Source: CAYMLQ01 sp964390795
GTDB taxonomy: Bacteria; Verrucomicrobiota; Kiritimatiellia; RFP12; UBA1067
Assembly: GCA_964390795.1 (NCBI GenBank)
Contig: CAYMLQ010000001.1
Coordinates: 1 to 64,000 of the forward strand
Reading direction: 5' to 3'
Length of the DNA stretch: 64,000 nucleotides
Below the pieces are notes generated by a model that was not told where the DNA came from, did no database searches, and saw only the letters and a list, made by a program, of their open reading frames with translations. Below, in pieces: positions 27,901 through 36,934 of this stretch. The translations under genes and the position numbers were made by a program. How positions within the stretch are numbered: position 1 is the stretch's first letter; each line of letters starts with the position of its first letter.

Positions 27901-29010
27901 GGGATCAGTCTCATAGCTCACGCGGACTTCGGCATCGTTCGAGGCCCCGCTAATGTTCACCGTTAACGTGACGGTGGGCACACGCTCGGACACCATCAGC
28001 CGATCAACGGCAAAGCGAACCGTGGCGGGCGGCGTCCCGTACCAATAGGCCAGATCGTACGCTTGCAACTGCTTGAGCCCGGTGAAACGGGAGACCTTCA
28101 GCCAATACCGCCCGGTCTGCGGGATCGTATAGGACAGAACGGCGATCGCCGACGGCGCCATCTGTCGCTCGGCCACACTCGCGCCCGACGCCGGATCGGC
28201 GAAAAGTTGCGCCCGCAACTCGTTGGTCACGCTCGTAGCGGTCGCCGCAAGTCTGAACGACCACTGCGCGCCGGCGACGGCGTCGAACGCGTACCAGTCC
28301 GCCCCATCGGGCTCGCTCAGCGTGTGCGTTCCGCTGTACGCCTCCTCATCCTCGCAAACGGGTGCGACGAGACCGGTCGCCCCCTGGTAATAGTCGTCCG
28401 CCTCGTCCCAGTCGTCGCCCGAAAGAATCTGGCTCACATTGCGGAGCACCATGTCCAACGATACCGTCGTGTTCAGCGGTGTGAACCGGCCCAGCCGGGT
28501 GCCGTCCGGACGGACACCGATCAAGGTCGGATATCCGACTTTCAGGTAGGAAACGCCTTTTACCGTCTGTGTCGGAGCACTGGGCACGGCATAGGAGGTC
28601 TGAATCGCATACCGGTTCGTGATCGCAGACTCCCCCTCTTCCAAGGTGATACCGGCGACCGCCTCAACATAGTTGGTCTCGCGCAGCCAGCACCAGTACT
28701 GATCGGCCCGGCCGGGGTTGTCGAACATCACAAGATAGAGCCCGTTGGTCTCCACATACGACTGCCATACAGAATGGGTCAGCACCATGCGTTCCAAAGG
28801 CTGACAGTGCGGACACCACCATGCGCCCGTAAACATCACGATGACGTTGCGCCCCTCATCCCTAGCTCGCCGCAGGGCGGCATCGTGATCCATCGTCCAC
28901 TCCCCGACCTCCGCGCCGGTGTAACGCGGGACAATCGCGGGACGCTCAACGACGGCCCGTGCCTCTACGGCAAACAAAGCAAGCGCCGCAAGCACAACAA
29001 GGATCTTCAT
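24955..29010 (-). CDS. Exported thioredoxin-like / Calx-beta protein with variant C-terminal module
   Basis: 1351 aa from the ATG at 29010; an in-frame TTG at 29055 would overlap the previous gene and lacks support. Order: signal peptide (MKILVVLAALALFAVEARA); thioredoxin domain about 30-220 with active-site motif AWWC66-P-H-C69; a PPC-like segment (about 225-320; DWYAFDAVAGAQW); a Calx-beta domain (321-425); a second Calx-beta-like domain (440-535); a LamG-like or sandwich segment; an Fn3-like domain (690-810); a He_PIG-like domain (810-905); and a divergent form of the shared C-terminal module (about 915-1351; GSGYLSFTVKANG, KATGIFTGSCLF, NWSYEFLFG). It is the last gene of a probable four-gene operon running from 36523, 41 bases behind a small membrane protein. 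A WCxxC-containing exported protein may assist thiol redox chemistry outside the cytoplasm; this is inferred. Confidence 0.85.
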   Translation of the reverse strand: MKILVVLAALALFAVEARAVVERPAIVPRYTGAEVGEWTMDHDAALRRARDEGRNVIVMFTGAWWCPHCQPLERMVLTHSVWQSYVETNGLYLVMFDNPGRADQYWCWLRETNYVEAVAGITLEEGESAITNRYAIQTSYAVPSAPTQTVKGVSYLKVGYPTLIGVRPDGTRLGRFTPLNTTVSLDMVLRNVSQILSGDDWDEADDYYQGATGLVAPVCEDEEAYSGTHTLSEPDGADWYAFDAVAGAQWSFRLAATATSVTNELRAQLFADPASGASVAERQMAPSAIAVLSYTIPQTGRYWLKVSRFTGLKQLQAYDLAYWYGTPPATVRFAVDRLMVSERVPTVTLTVNISGASNDAEVRVSYETDPGTALPGLDYVDAQGELVWSVGPKRAKMITVPLLPDGVWEGDETFRVALYAVKNCFVGEQLAVCDVVLQEQTMRVPGRLGFEPAAAVTLPEGSNALFSVQRLAGSNGAVSGRVEQVSGNTRKPVATLVWANGESDAKAFAFAFTNEPGWQADRACSLKLTPLGGASLLSATVGTVALTRRDDLVVQPLAEYAAEAANLLPGLRAVGGVWFYGYFSDDDRAGAWLRSGSVAARATTTVSATLTGPGVLGFDRRSEGDDSLMQFVLGGTVVDAGTNAGLRVGAVFSVPAGKQSAAWTVRRGSGLTHVWGGVRNVAWYPLPQPAEPQPADQAAVINRGLSLSWRDVVAEAVFPAGVTVRYEVYAGVSSGRLAKMSEQPESVYPHPGDDAERARLDAVLAQAGAKPLYWRVDTVATDGLGRRAVAAGPRWAVTCLPEGSPEFVATEGGYDPAVAGGVVIPEQMVGVYGEAGPFAVANAGEGTLRVTVKNGALPAGVSAVVRDGAVWLTGVPKRVGQGRADLHTVVSRKSGSRTETVAGTAVTVTWRVLPLGAVTGHYDGYVLSAEGSGSGNCALAVAADGAFSGRLAYRGITYSFSAGAFNSRAEGILRAQLFARAGTNVLALALAIQESGTGVELRLEGRPDGVYDLWRNVWSEPAGIARMRTYAGTYAVALPVIEASSANAPGGSGYLSFTVKANGTVTYAGVVADGKAVSGSTVLLYGPDCCSMDDRATFYLCGKPSGYGAGGGLYGLVYLKPAEDGAASGTSGLCGDLNGLRWINPDPKAVFGYDPTTGWLPDGIAGFTTRVEVTGGYYDSSRVSLTDRYGASELGIASVFTAPADFDGKQGTSGYALASAPEPGRLPAFASGIAAVAFPAVTLVKAGTRVDVAASVNPWSMSVKPNKATGIFTGSCLFYYETAGGDKQKTITVGIRGVFLPVRDASQGYPEWMGFYLVPDKTWYRNAAGQTTSYAFNWSYEFLFGPFLGAD

Positions 29011-29051
29011 AGTGTTTACTTCTTTCCGAATAACTTGGCTGACTGATGGCT

Positions 29052-29876
29052 TCAAGGCGTAGCCTGCGGCTCGGCCGCTTCAGGCTCCTCCGGCTCGACA
29101 TTTTCCTGTATCCATTGGGCCGCCGCCTCGGGCGTCGTGTATTCAGTCTGCGTCACGAATACGTAATGCTCACGGGCCACCTCTCCCGCGACTTTATTTT
29201 CGCCTTGGATGATGCCCACGAGCGCAGCAACCGCCAGGTCCTCTTTCAGCTGATCAACCGACATCACGAGCGACTCCATGTCCTCCTGTTGACGCATCGA
29301 GCCCATGGCTGCAACCAGCAATTCAGCCTTCGCGTCATCCTCCTGGATCTCCTCGAAAGCCATTTTCCATTGGGTAAACGCATCCGACGCCACACTGTCG
29401 TCTTTATCGGCCAACATCTGCGTGAGTTCAGGCAGAGCCTTTAACCCAATCCATCCGAGAACGATGAGCACGCGCGAACGGACGTCCGCGTCTTCCGAAT
29501 CGAGCAACCTGCGGGCGATCTTCAGTGCGCCTTTTTCGTCGCCTGAATCCAGCAGGGCGCGCATGGTGTCTGCATCGCGTTCATCTGGCGTACGCGCACG
29601 TGCAGGCGCGGCATTGGTCGCCGCACCGGTGGCCCGCCCGACTCCCCCTGTGGCCGTCCGGCTGGCGGGGCGCTCCAAACGCGCCCCGCTCTTTTCCGCG
29701 GCGATGCGGGCAACCGCCTGCGTTGACCCGAGAGCCGGCTCCCGAAGACCCGTCGTCCCGGCTACCGGACCACGCCGTTGAAAGAACGCAAAACAGAGCA
29801 CCCCCGCGCACACCGCAACAACGCTCAGCACTATCCAGACCGGCTTCACCAACCTAGTTGCCCCGCGTGCGCTCAC
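29052..29876 (-). CDS. Membrane-anchored HEAT-like helical protein
   Basis: 274 aa if started at the GTG at 29876. This GTG overlaps the TGA of the upstream 1806-aa gene in a GTGA junction, the usual sign of translational coupling; a TTG at 29885 is the alternative. One transmembrane helix (about residues 10-32, VWIVLSVVAVCAGVLCFAFF) is followed by a low-complexity linker. A helical domain (about 90-250) resembles HEAT-type repeats (ALKIARRLLDSEDADVRSRV, ALPELTQMLADKDDSV), and the tail is acidic and Pro/Ala-rich. No catalytic motif is visible. Its plan matches the 235-aa protein at 1982-2689, which also follows a giant exported protein. HEAT-like domains usually bind proteins, so a scaffolding partner for the adjacent exported proteins is a reasonable inference. 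Confidence 0.8.
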   Translation of the reverse strand: MSARGATRLVKPVWIVLSVVAVCAGVLCFAFFQRRGPVAGTTGLREPALGSTQAVARIAAEKSGARLERPASRTATGGVGRATGAATNAAPARARTPDERDADTMRALLDSGDEKGALKIARRLLDSEDADVRSRVLIVLGWIGLKALPELTQMLADKDDSVASDAFTQWKMAFEEIQEDDAKAELLVAAMGSMRQQEDMESLVMSVDQLKEDLAVAALVGIIQGENKVAGEVAREHYVFVTQTEYTTPEAAAQWIQENVEPEEPEAAEPQATP

Positions 29877-32800
29877 TCGCCCCAACCCTCGCTCCAGTCG
29901 GGCAAGAAACGCTCGGCATCAATCGTGAACAGGGCGGAACCCAACCACGTCCGCGTGCCGACTTTCTCCGGAATCTGATAGAACCCGAGACCGGGCGTCT
30001 CCTCATATCCACTGCCGCTCGCTTTGCAGGGCGTCAGCACACCTTGGAATTTCAGCCCGACCTGTTCCTTCTGAAGCGTACCGAGCGCATTCCCGTACCA
30101 CAAGCCGAACGTGCCGCTGAACAGACCTGTCGCACGCGTAAACTTCAGCGCCAAATTCCCCGGATTCGTGGAATTCTCGAAGTCATACAATTTCGTGTTC
30201 GTAGCGTCTTTCGCCAGTGCGCGCGCGTCCGTCGACAGGGTATCGCCCACGACGTTCACCGCCACGTTCCCATAGGTGTCGGGCGTACACAGCAGCACCG
30301 TGTAGGTGGTCGCGTCGAACGCGGCGGGCGCCTGCATCGCACCCACCGTCAGCACGGCGTCCAGATAGTAGGTCTGCAGGCTGAAGATCGTGTCGTAATA
30401 GCCGCCAACCGGCACCAGCGCCAGCCCGAACCCGTCGGTTCCGCCCCGCGTCGCGTTGGCGTCGGCGTTGTACCAGTCAAGCTGGCCGGTGGCGACCGGC
30501 AGCCCGCTTTGCGGATCGCTCGCGATCACGAGCCAGCCTCCCGCCGCCATCTTGGCCTTCGCCGTGTACACGGGAATGAGCAACGCCGGAGCGCCGCTAT
30601 CCTCATAATCGGACACGTAACCCGGCACAGCCGAAGCCGTCCAAGCCGTTCCGTCGGCCAAGACGCCCGAGAGCTTCGCGCTGCCCGTCGCGGCCAGCGT
30701 GAGCGTCACATAGCCCGCCCCGGCCGGAGCGCCGTCAACCGGCTCCGCCACCGGCAGCGACGCCGCGTAATAGCCGGCCGCGGACTTGAACGCGGCGAGC
30801 GCCAGTGCGACCTTGCTGTTGTCCCTGACCAGCTTGCCGCTGTACGTCACCTCGCGGGCACTCTTGTTGTCAGCCGCAGGAATCCACAGCACGAGTTCGG
30901 CTGTGGCCAGCGCGTCCACCGCGCCCGGGTCCGTCGCGGCGCCGCGACAGGCCGCCACCGTCAGCGTGTTCGTGTAGGCTTTGCCCGCGACCGTACTTTT
31001 CAACGTCAGCAGCGCGAGCAGACCCGGCTGGCCACCCGCAACTTCGGGGATGCTCTCACTGAACCCGCTTCCCGTGAACGCGTAGGTCTTGCCCGCGATC
31101 ATCACTTTGGCGCTGAGCCCGCCCGCTTCGGCCGCCGTGTAGGAGGACACCGAGGCCAACGCCTCGTGCGCGTTCATTGCATCCGCCGTCAGCAGTCCGT
31201 TGAACGTGCCTGCGGCCAGGCCGGCCGGCGCAACACTGAATGGCGCGGCAAAGGTCGTGCCGGCCACCGTCGCGGTTCCGACCTTGACCGAGGCCTGAAA
31301 GATTGCAGTCACCGTGTTCGTCTTGGCAGGAATACCGGCGAGGTAGGTCTCTGCGCCGACCGTCTTCAGCACAAGTCCCTGCGGAAGTCCGGTGGCTTTG
31401 AACGTCTCGCCGTTCGGCGCGTCGAGCGGCCCGATCAGGTAGGAGAGCCCTTGGATCAGCTGATACCCCGCGCCGTCAGGATGGGCGAATGCAGACAGCG
31501 CGCCAACCACAAGATCCTCCGTCAGGGGTGCGCCCTGCGCCTCATTCCAGATGGTGAACGACCAGGCCGCTCCCGGGTTCGTCAGCTTGTCCTGCGCAGG
31601 ATCGGAGGGGTCGTCGCCCGGAACCACCGAGTCCACCCGCCAGTAGTACGCCTTGCCTGCGGCAAACCCGTCGTATATGGAACAACTAGTGCAATACTCA
31701 CCTTCGGTGGCGTAGTCGGAAATCAGCGCGCCGGTCCGGTTCAGCTTGGCAGCCGTGTCCGCGATGTAGATGCGGAACAGGCCCACGCCCTCGGCCTTCC
31801 ACCGGAACGTGCCTGAGTTCCCCAGCGACAGCACCGCCTTGTCCAGCGGCTCGACCAGCGTCGGCGCCCGCAGCGGCGTCCACTCGAACGGCTGGCCGCT
31901 CCAGTCGGCGAACCGACCGAAGACCTGGGCGTCCGCCTCCGAACCCGCCCCGCGCGTCACCGTGAACTTCACCGTCTGCGCCCCCTTGGCCACATAACGG
32001 ACCACTTCCGCGCCGTCACCGCAGGCGATCGACTGGGAGCCGATCATACAGGTGAGGGCGCTGCCGTCACCCTCTGCGCCTCCGGAGAGCTCGCCCGCGA
32101 ACCGCAACGTGCCCGGCCCGGTGAGCGTCACCGTCACTTCGGACTTGCCCTTTGCGGCCAGCGGGGCACACCGCAGGAGACCCTGCTCGTCGAAGAACCA
32201 CGCGCCAGCCACGGAGGGCTTCAACGCGCTGCCGGTCATATTGCCGCCCGCAGCCACCCACTCCTCGAGCGTACGCGCGACGGACGGGTCGCGGATCTGG
32301 AACGCCACCGAGGCGGCCCCGAGCGTCGCTCCGCCGGACGCGGCCGTCAGCTTGACCGTGAACGCCTTGGCCGCCAGGAACGGGTCCTCGGTGGTCAGCG
32401 TGGCTACCGTAAACGGTTTGGGCGAGAGGTCGCCCGCCTCCCACTCCAAGGTCTCGGATGCAGCCTCAAAATGCGTGCCCGCCAAAGCCGTGCCAGCGAC
32501 CGTTCCCGCCGTGACCGAAACGGCGCCGTCCGCGCCGTCCGCGCGGGCGATCCACAGGGTCACCGCGCCGCCTGCGCCAACCGTAACGGCCGGGGCTTTG
32601 GCGTTCGCAAAGGCGTTGATCTGCTCCGCGTCAGACCCGAAACCGCTGAATCCCAGTTTGCCCGGTGCCTTCTTCGTGATCTCCGTCAGGGTGACGACTG
32701 CGGTCGTCGGTGCCGCGAACGGCGGCACCAGCTCGTCCGCCTCCACTTCGCCCTCCGGCACCGTCTCGAGCAGGACCGAGAAGGTCCGGTCACTGTCCCA

Positions 32801-35293
32801 GCCCGGACGGAGATCCGGGATCAGGGGCACCGAGATCGTCTTAGCCAGGGAATCCCCGTTCGCCCACTCCAGATACCCCTTCACCGGTTTGTAGTCGGTT
32901 CCGGGCACCGCCGTGATCTGCTGGGTCTGGTAACGCACACGAATCCGCCCGTCCTTGGCGCTCCGGAGCACCTTGAGGAGCGCGGTCGGCGTCCCCTCCT
33001 TGTACGTATACGCGGCCTTCTCAAACTTCACGGTGCCGACCGTCTGCGCCAGGTAGTTCAGCGTGTAGGCGCTGTCCGTAGAATTTTCCGAGTCTTCGTG
33101 CCCGACCTTCACATAATAGGTACCCGCGACCTCCGGCAGGAGCCGAATGCTCGTCCCCTCTCCCACCACGGTGGTCAGATCCGCCCGATAGAGGGTGATC
33201 CACGGTGCGCCCGTGTACGGCGACAACGTGAACGTGTAATAGGAATCGGTCTTGAAGGTGACCTTGAACCAGTCCGCAGCGTCATCCTCCCACAGGCTGT
33301 GGGAGCGCTTCTGGCTCTTGTTCGTCGGCGTCAGCGCCGTCGCCGTGGCGGGAAGGTCGTCCTTCGGGTCGGACGTATCGTTGTAGTTGACCGATACGAC
33401 GGTCGGCGTCGCACCGGCGTTCACGGTCACGGCCTGATTCGCGGGCGTGGCCCAGTCGGTCACTGGGGTGAACTTCACCGTCTGCGCACCGGCCACCAGA
33501 ATCGTGGCTCCCGGCGGGTACTTCGGCGCGGAGGCGCCGTCTAAGACCAGCGACCAAGAGGCTCCATCGGCCGCCGTCGGCCCGCCGATATTCACCTGAA
33601 GCATCCCAAGCGACGCGCCCGCCTTATAGGCCAGCGCGTACAGCGTATAGGGCCCATAGTCGACACCCTGCCCGTCCTGAACGAACACCTGGATATAGAA
33701 GGACCCATTCGCCGTCGCAGTAAACGTGCCTCCAGTCGCGAGATCGCCAAGTGTCGCAAACGGCTTGAGGGTCGTGCCGCTCAGCGTGTAGATGTGCGCT
33801 GCGAGCGTGAAATCGTCAAATCCCTCGGCCACAGCCTGGAGTTTGTACGAGACGTCCTTGCGAGCGTCGATCCTGAACCAGTCGGCCCAGTCCGTGAGCC
33901 CAAAGGTGTGCGGCCCGTGTGCGGCGCCCGCAGCCACGGCCGAGTCCCCGGCCGCACCGGGAAGCGGAGCGAGACCCGCCGCACCCGCGTACGCATCATC
34001 GCCGGCATCCCAGTCGTCCGCTTGCCCAGCCGCGCCAGCCGCCAGCTTGCGCGCGGAGAAGACGCAGTCGACCTCCCCGGTGGGCTCCTCCAGATCCTGA
34101 CACACTCCCACCCAATAGTCGCCGGTCGCTGGCGCCTTGAACGCGATGCCGGTCTGTGAGTCACCCTGAGCCTTGTGGCGGTTCACCAGCAACACCGTCC
34201 CCTTGGCATCGTAGAGTTCCATCACCAGTCCGTCCGGCACCTCGTCGCCGGACGTCTCGAACACATAGATCGAGTCCTTGGTGAGCGTGACCTTGAAAAG
34301 CTGCTCGTCGATGATCGGGTCAAAGAAGCCGCTGGTAGGATTGTTGCGCGCGAACGGAATGAAGTTCGTCTCCACGCCAACCACGGTCGGTGCCCCGAGG
34401 ATGATCGCGCTCGCGTGGGCGACTGGCAGCCGCGCCGGAATCACCTGGTATTTGAAGGTGAACTGTGCGCTGTCGACGCCCGCCACGATCGCCTGATGAC
34501 GTCCGGTCTGCGCAGGCACAACGATTTTGCTGTTATTATATTCGTCCGTCCAATCGCCCTCGATCACGACGGGTTCGGTGACCCCTTCCCCCTCCAGAAT
34601 CGTGATATCGAAGCCCAGATTGTCCTGCGTTCCTTTTTCAGTCCAGAATTTGTACTTGTTGCCCAACGTCAGCGTCATGTTGAAATAGTAGAACCCGTCA
34701 TGCAGGTTGGCCGTCGTTGCGCCGAGATTGGTTCCGACAGAAATCGTCGCCGGGTTCTCATCCGTACCCACGGGGATCGGCTCGGTCACGGCCGCCGCCA
34801 CATAGTTCAGCGTCACACTCTGATCGACCTCGCCCGAAAGCACCAGATAGTAGGTGCCGGATGTCAATTCCTCGTCGTATTCCCAATCAGCAGCGGTGAT
34901 CGGCAGCCAAACGTTCTTCGCGTCGCGGGCGGGCCAGCCGGAAAAAGCCGTCCAAAGCTCACCAGCCACAACATGGCCGACAGACGCGTCGACGCTGTCC
35001 CCACTGGTCGCGGAAGTCCAGAACGTATATTCTGTTCCCCGTTTCAGAGAGACCTTAAAATAATAGACACCCCAGCCGGAAAGCTCGCCTTCCACCTTCT
35101 CGTCGGCCAGATTCACGGTCTTGCTGCTTTCAGAGCTACCCACAGTCAGCAGGGCTGCTGTGGTCCGGCTGTCGCCCGTCGCGGCCAGCACCACTGTCGG
35201 CCACGCCAGGCAAACACCCGCAACCGCGCACAGTAGAAACCGGACAACCCCATTCTTGACAATAACGACACTCTGATTGACTGACTGTTTCAT
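29873..35293 (-). CDS. Giant exported PPC-like / Calx-beta protein with divergent C-terminal module
   Basis: 1806 aa from the ATG at 35293, preceded by GGAGGG; an in-frame TTG at 35326 is unlikely. Signal peptide to about residue 37 (CLAWPTVVLA). The N-terminal half is a series of PPC-like beta domains (motifs YYFKVSLKRGTEYTFW, FYYFNMTLTLGNKYKFW, DWFRIDARKDVSY, DWFKVTFKTDSYYTF). Then follow a Calx-beta domain (about 754-852), a second Calx-beta-like domain, an Fn3-like segment (YYWRVDSV), a He_PIG-like segment and a divergent version of the shared C-terminal module (about 1356-1806; GYYAASLPV, LADGTAW, GGYYDTIFSLQTYYL, KFTRATGLFSGTFGLWY). It lacks the SYDFLLL ending and stops with a charged tail. 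Second gene of the operon that begins with the prolyl isomerase (36 bases upstream), and coupled to the next gene. No enzyme domain was recognised. Confidence 0.83.
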   Translation of the reverse strand: MKQSVNQSVVIVKNGVVRFLLCAVAGVCLAWPTVVLAATGDSRTTAALLTVGSSESSKTVNLADEKVEGELSGWGVYYFKVSLKRGTEYTFWTSATSGDSVDASVGHVVAGELWTAFSGWPARDAKNVWLPITAADWEYDEELTSGTYYLVLSGEVDQSVTLNYVAAAVTEPIPVGTDENPATISVGTNLGATTANLHDGFYYFNMTLTLGNKYKFWTEKGTQDNLGFDITILEGEGVTEPVVIEGDWTDEYNNSKIVVPAQTGRHQAIVAGVDSAQFTFKYQVIPARLPVAHASAIILGAPTVVGVETNFIPFARNNPTSGFFDPIIDEQLFKVTLTKDSIYVFETSGDEVPDGLVMELYDAKGTVLLVNRHKAQGDSQTGIAFKAPATGDYWVGVCQDLEEPTGEVDCVFSARKLAAGAAGQADDWDAGDDAYAGAAGLAPLPGAAGDSAVAAGAAHGPHTFGLTDWADWFRIDARKDVSYKLQAVAEGFDDFTLAAHIYTLSGTTLKPFATLGDLATGGTFTATANGSFYIQVFVQDGQGVDYGPYTLYALAYKAGASLGMLQVNIGGPTAADGASWSLVLDGASAPKYPPGATILVAGAQTVKFTPVTDWATPANQAVTVNAGATPTVVSVNYNDTSDPKDDLPATATALTPTNKSQKRSHSLWEDDAADWFKVTFKTDSYYTFTLSPYTGAPWITLYRADLTTVVGEGTSIRLLPEVAGTYYVKVGHEDSENSTDSAYTLNYLAQTVGTVKFEKAAYTYKEGTPTALLKVLRSAKDGRIRVRYQTQQITAVPGTDYKPVKGYLEWANGDSLAKTISVPLIPDLRPGWDSDRTFSVLLETVPEGEVEADELVPPFAAPTTAVVTLTEITKKAPGKLGFSGFGSDAEQINAFANAKAPAVTVGAGGAVTLWIARADGADGAVSVTAGTVAGTALAGTHFEAASETLEWEAGDLSPKPFTVATLTTEDPFLAAKAFTVKLTAASGGATLGAASVAFQIRDPSVARTLEEWVAAGGNMTGSALKPSVAGAWFFDEQGLLRCAPLAAKGKSEVTVTLTGPGTLRFAGELSGGAEGDGSALTCMIGSQSIACGDGAEVVRYVAKGAQTVKFTVTRGAGSEADAQVFGRFADWSGQPFEWTPLRAPTLVEPLDKAVLSLGNSGTFRWKAEGVGLFRIYIADTAAKLNRTGALISDYATEGEYCTSCSIYDGFAAGKAYYWRVDSVVPGDDPSDPAQDKLTNPGAAWSFTIWNEAQGAPLTEDLVVGALSAFAHPDGAGYQLIQGLSYLIGPLDAPNGETFKATGLPQGLVLKTVGAETYLAGIPAKTNTVTAIFQASVKVGTATVAGTTFAAPFSVAPAGLAAGTFNGLLTADAMNAHEALASVSSYTAAEAGGLSAKVMIAGKTYAFTGSGFSESIPEVAGGQPGLLALLTLKSTVAGKAYTNTLTVAACRGAATDPGAVDALATAELVLWIPAADNKSAREVTYSGKLVRDNSKVALALAAFKSAAGYYAASLPVAEPVDGAPAGAGYVTLTLAATGSAKLSGVLADGTAWTASAVPGYVSDYEDSGAPALLIPVYTAKAKMAAGGWLVIASDPQSGLPVATGQLDWYNADANATRGGTDGFGLALVPVGGYYDTIFSLQTYYLDAVLTVGAMQAPAAFDATTYTVLLCTPDTYGNVAVNVVGDTLSTDARALAKDATNTKLYDFENSTNPGNLALKFTRATGLFSGTFGLWYGNALGTLQKEQVGLKFQGVLTPCKASGSGYEETPGLGFYQIPEKVGTRTWLGSALFTIDAERFLPDWSEGWGE

Positions 35294-35329
35294 CTCGCCC
35301 TCCAACGTTTCACCTTTTCGAACCAAACA

Positions 35330-36523
35330 CTATTTCTGCGGCGGCTGGACCTGCGGCGGCTTGGGCTGCGGCTTCGCCGCCCGTGTCCACAGATTCGTCC
35401 CGTTCGGATAAACGATCGCGGCCTGCGCCTTCAAATTCTCCACATAGGCGTCGATTGCCTGCTGCTGCATCTGCTGGGTCAGATCCGCCTTAAGACTTGC
35501 CGGTGCGGCCAGTTCCGGCGCTGGCTCGCGACACAGGAGAATATGCGCCAACTTAAGGGATTCCGGCTCGATCACACGGCCCTTATCGTTCTTCTTGGCC
35601 GGAATATGTTCCAGCATTTTGACCAAATGAAACCCTTCGTCGTCTTCGAGGACGTCGCTGACCTCGCCCGGTTTGAGCGCGAAGACCGCCGCCCGCATCT
35701 TCAGATTCTGAAACTCGGTACGCTCAAACTCGCCCCAGTAACCGCTGTTGCCTGGCGCGGAGCGCTGACATTCGGAGTGCTGATCGGCAAGCGTGCCGAA
35801 CTCGGTTCCTTTGATAATCTCTTCGCGCCACCCTTTAAGCCGGGCGATCTTCAGCGCATTGGTCGCGTCGATAGCCGCCTGTTCCCCACGAATCGCAGCG
35901 TAGGTGGCCTCCATAAACGCATCGTCCACCTTGATTTTTGGGGGGATGTTGGTCGCGATCAGCGTACTGACCCACACTGTCTGCTCGGCCTCCTTCAACA
36001 AAGCCTCTTCTCCGCCGAAAAACGCCTTTTTGAACACGTCCAGTTCCTGGCGCTCCCGTTTCGCCGCTGCCGCGATCAACTCCTCGGCACGCTTCCGCAC
36101 CTCCTCCTCGCCCAGCACCTTCCGCTGCTTGGCATCCTGGATCAGAAGCTGCGTGCTGATAAAGCGGGGAATAAAGGTCTGAACCGCCATGCGCAGCATC
36201 GCATGTTTCTGAGCGTTCTGCGCATTCGGTGTCTCAGAGATCTGCTTGACGATCCGCTTCATCGCAAGGTCGTAGTCCTTACGCCTCAGCGGCGTACCGT
36301 TGACGGAAATGATCACGTCTTCCGGAGCCATCTGCTCGATCGTCTTGGAGACGCCGTTCGATCCGGCGCCCAGCAGCGCAGCGTCGACACGGTTGCTCGC
36401 GGAATGTGCCGGCTGTACCGCGACCTGTTCTCCGGACTTGCTTTTACCACAGCCGACAAGCGCCAAAAGGGCGAACGACAGTAAAGCTGGAAAAAAGATG
36501 ATCATACTTCTGCACACAGACAT
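35330..36523 (-). CDS. Parvulin-type peptidyl-prolyl isomerase lipoprotein (PpiC/SurA-like)
   Basis: 397 aa. The N-terminus carries a lipobox, LVGC with Cys25, so it is probably a membrane-attached periplasmic protein. An N-terminal SurA-like helical region (about 70-200) contains long charged helices. The rotamase domain lies at about 238-304 (GTEFGTLADQHSECQ, GNSGYWGEFERTEF, FALKPGEVSDVLEDDEGFHLVK). The tail is Pro/Gln-rich. Parvulins isomerise prolyl bonds and SurA-type members chaperone outer-membrane and exported proteins. It is the first gene of a probable operon with the 1806-aa protein, the HEAT-like membrane protein and the WCPHC thioredoxin-like protein, so it is likely dedicated to folding or export of these beta-rich proteins. 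The ATG at 36523 follows GAGGAAG; an internal ATG at 36505 would still keep the lipobox. Confidence 0.88.
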   Translation of the reverse strand: MSVCRSMIIFFPALLSFALLALVGCGKSKSGEQVAVQPAHSASNRVDAALLGAGSNGVSKTIEQMAPEDVIISVNGTPLRRKDYDLAMKRIVKQISETPNAQNAQKHAMLRMAVQTFIPRFISTQLLIQDAKQRKVLGEEEVRKRAEELIAAAAKRERQELDVFKKAFFGGEEALLKEAEQTVWVSTLIATNIPPKIKVDDAFMEATYAAIRGEQAAIDATNALKIARLKGWREEIIKGTEFGTLADQHSECQRSAPGNSGYWGEFERTEFQNLKMRAAVFALKPGEVSDVLEDDEGFHLVKMLEHIPAKKNDKGRVIEPESLKLAHILLCREPAPELAAPASLKADLTQQMQQQAIDAYVENLKAQAAIVYPNGTNLWTRAAKPQPKPPQVQPPQK

Positions 36524-36571
36524 TTCGCGATTCTTCCTCGGTTGCTAGGTCACGTTCAATAAAGAGGTTTA

Positions 36572-36600
36572 ATTTAACCACGTGAGTTCCCTGTTGTCAA
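36572..36600 (-). promoter_or_regulatory. Sigma70-type promoter of the prolyl isomerase operon
   Basis: A perfect -35 (TTGACA) and a good -10 (TTAAAT) are separated by 17 bp on the minus strand, about 50 bases upstream of the ATG at 36523. Confidence 0.7.
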
Positions 36601-36660
36601 CGGGTCATTTGGACAGCAACAGGGCAAACAGGTGGGCGCCGTTAGGGCCGGAGGAACTTC

Positions 36661-36864
36661 GCGTGTCGTGTCGCACCGGGCGTGTTCCCCGCAAACCCGT
36701 CGCCGGCCCCTTGCCCTGCGGACGCCTGCGGGGAGGCGTCCCTACCAGGCTTCGCTAGCCCGTTGTGCGTGCGTGTCGTGTCGCGCCGGGTAGGGCGGGT
36801 TCCCCGCAACCCGCCGCCGGCCCCCGCCGTGCCCTGCGGACGGCTGCGGGGAGGCGTCCCTACC
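36661..36864. repeat. Two direct copies of a GC-rich intergenic element
   Basis: Copy 1 (36661-36746) and copy 2 (36771-36864) both begin with gcgtgtcgtgtcgc and end with ggggaggcgtccctacc, at a spacing of about 110 bp. Internal palindromes (for example gggtt-cccc-gcaaccc) would fold into hairpins. Related copies occur at 43979-44097 and, inverted, at 61123-61157. They fill most of the 36524-36934 spacer, which has no gene beyond the operon promoter. Confidence 0.8.
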
Positions 36865-36934
36865 TTCGCGCGTCCTGTCCATACACTCGTCGGTTGGTAC
36901 CAGAAGAATACGAAAAGGGTGCGACCATGTGCCG

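Noticed and set aside
35330..36523. Trigger factor or full SurA assignment for the isomerase lipoprotein
   Set aside because: Only one rotamase domain and a lipobox are visible. SurA normally has two such domains and no lipid anchor, so only a parvulin-type call is made.
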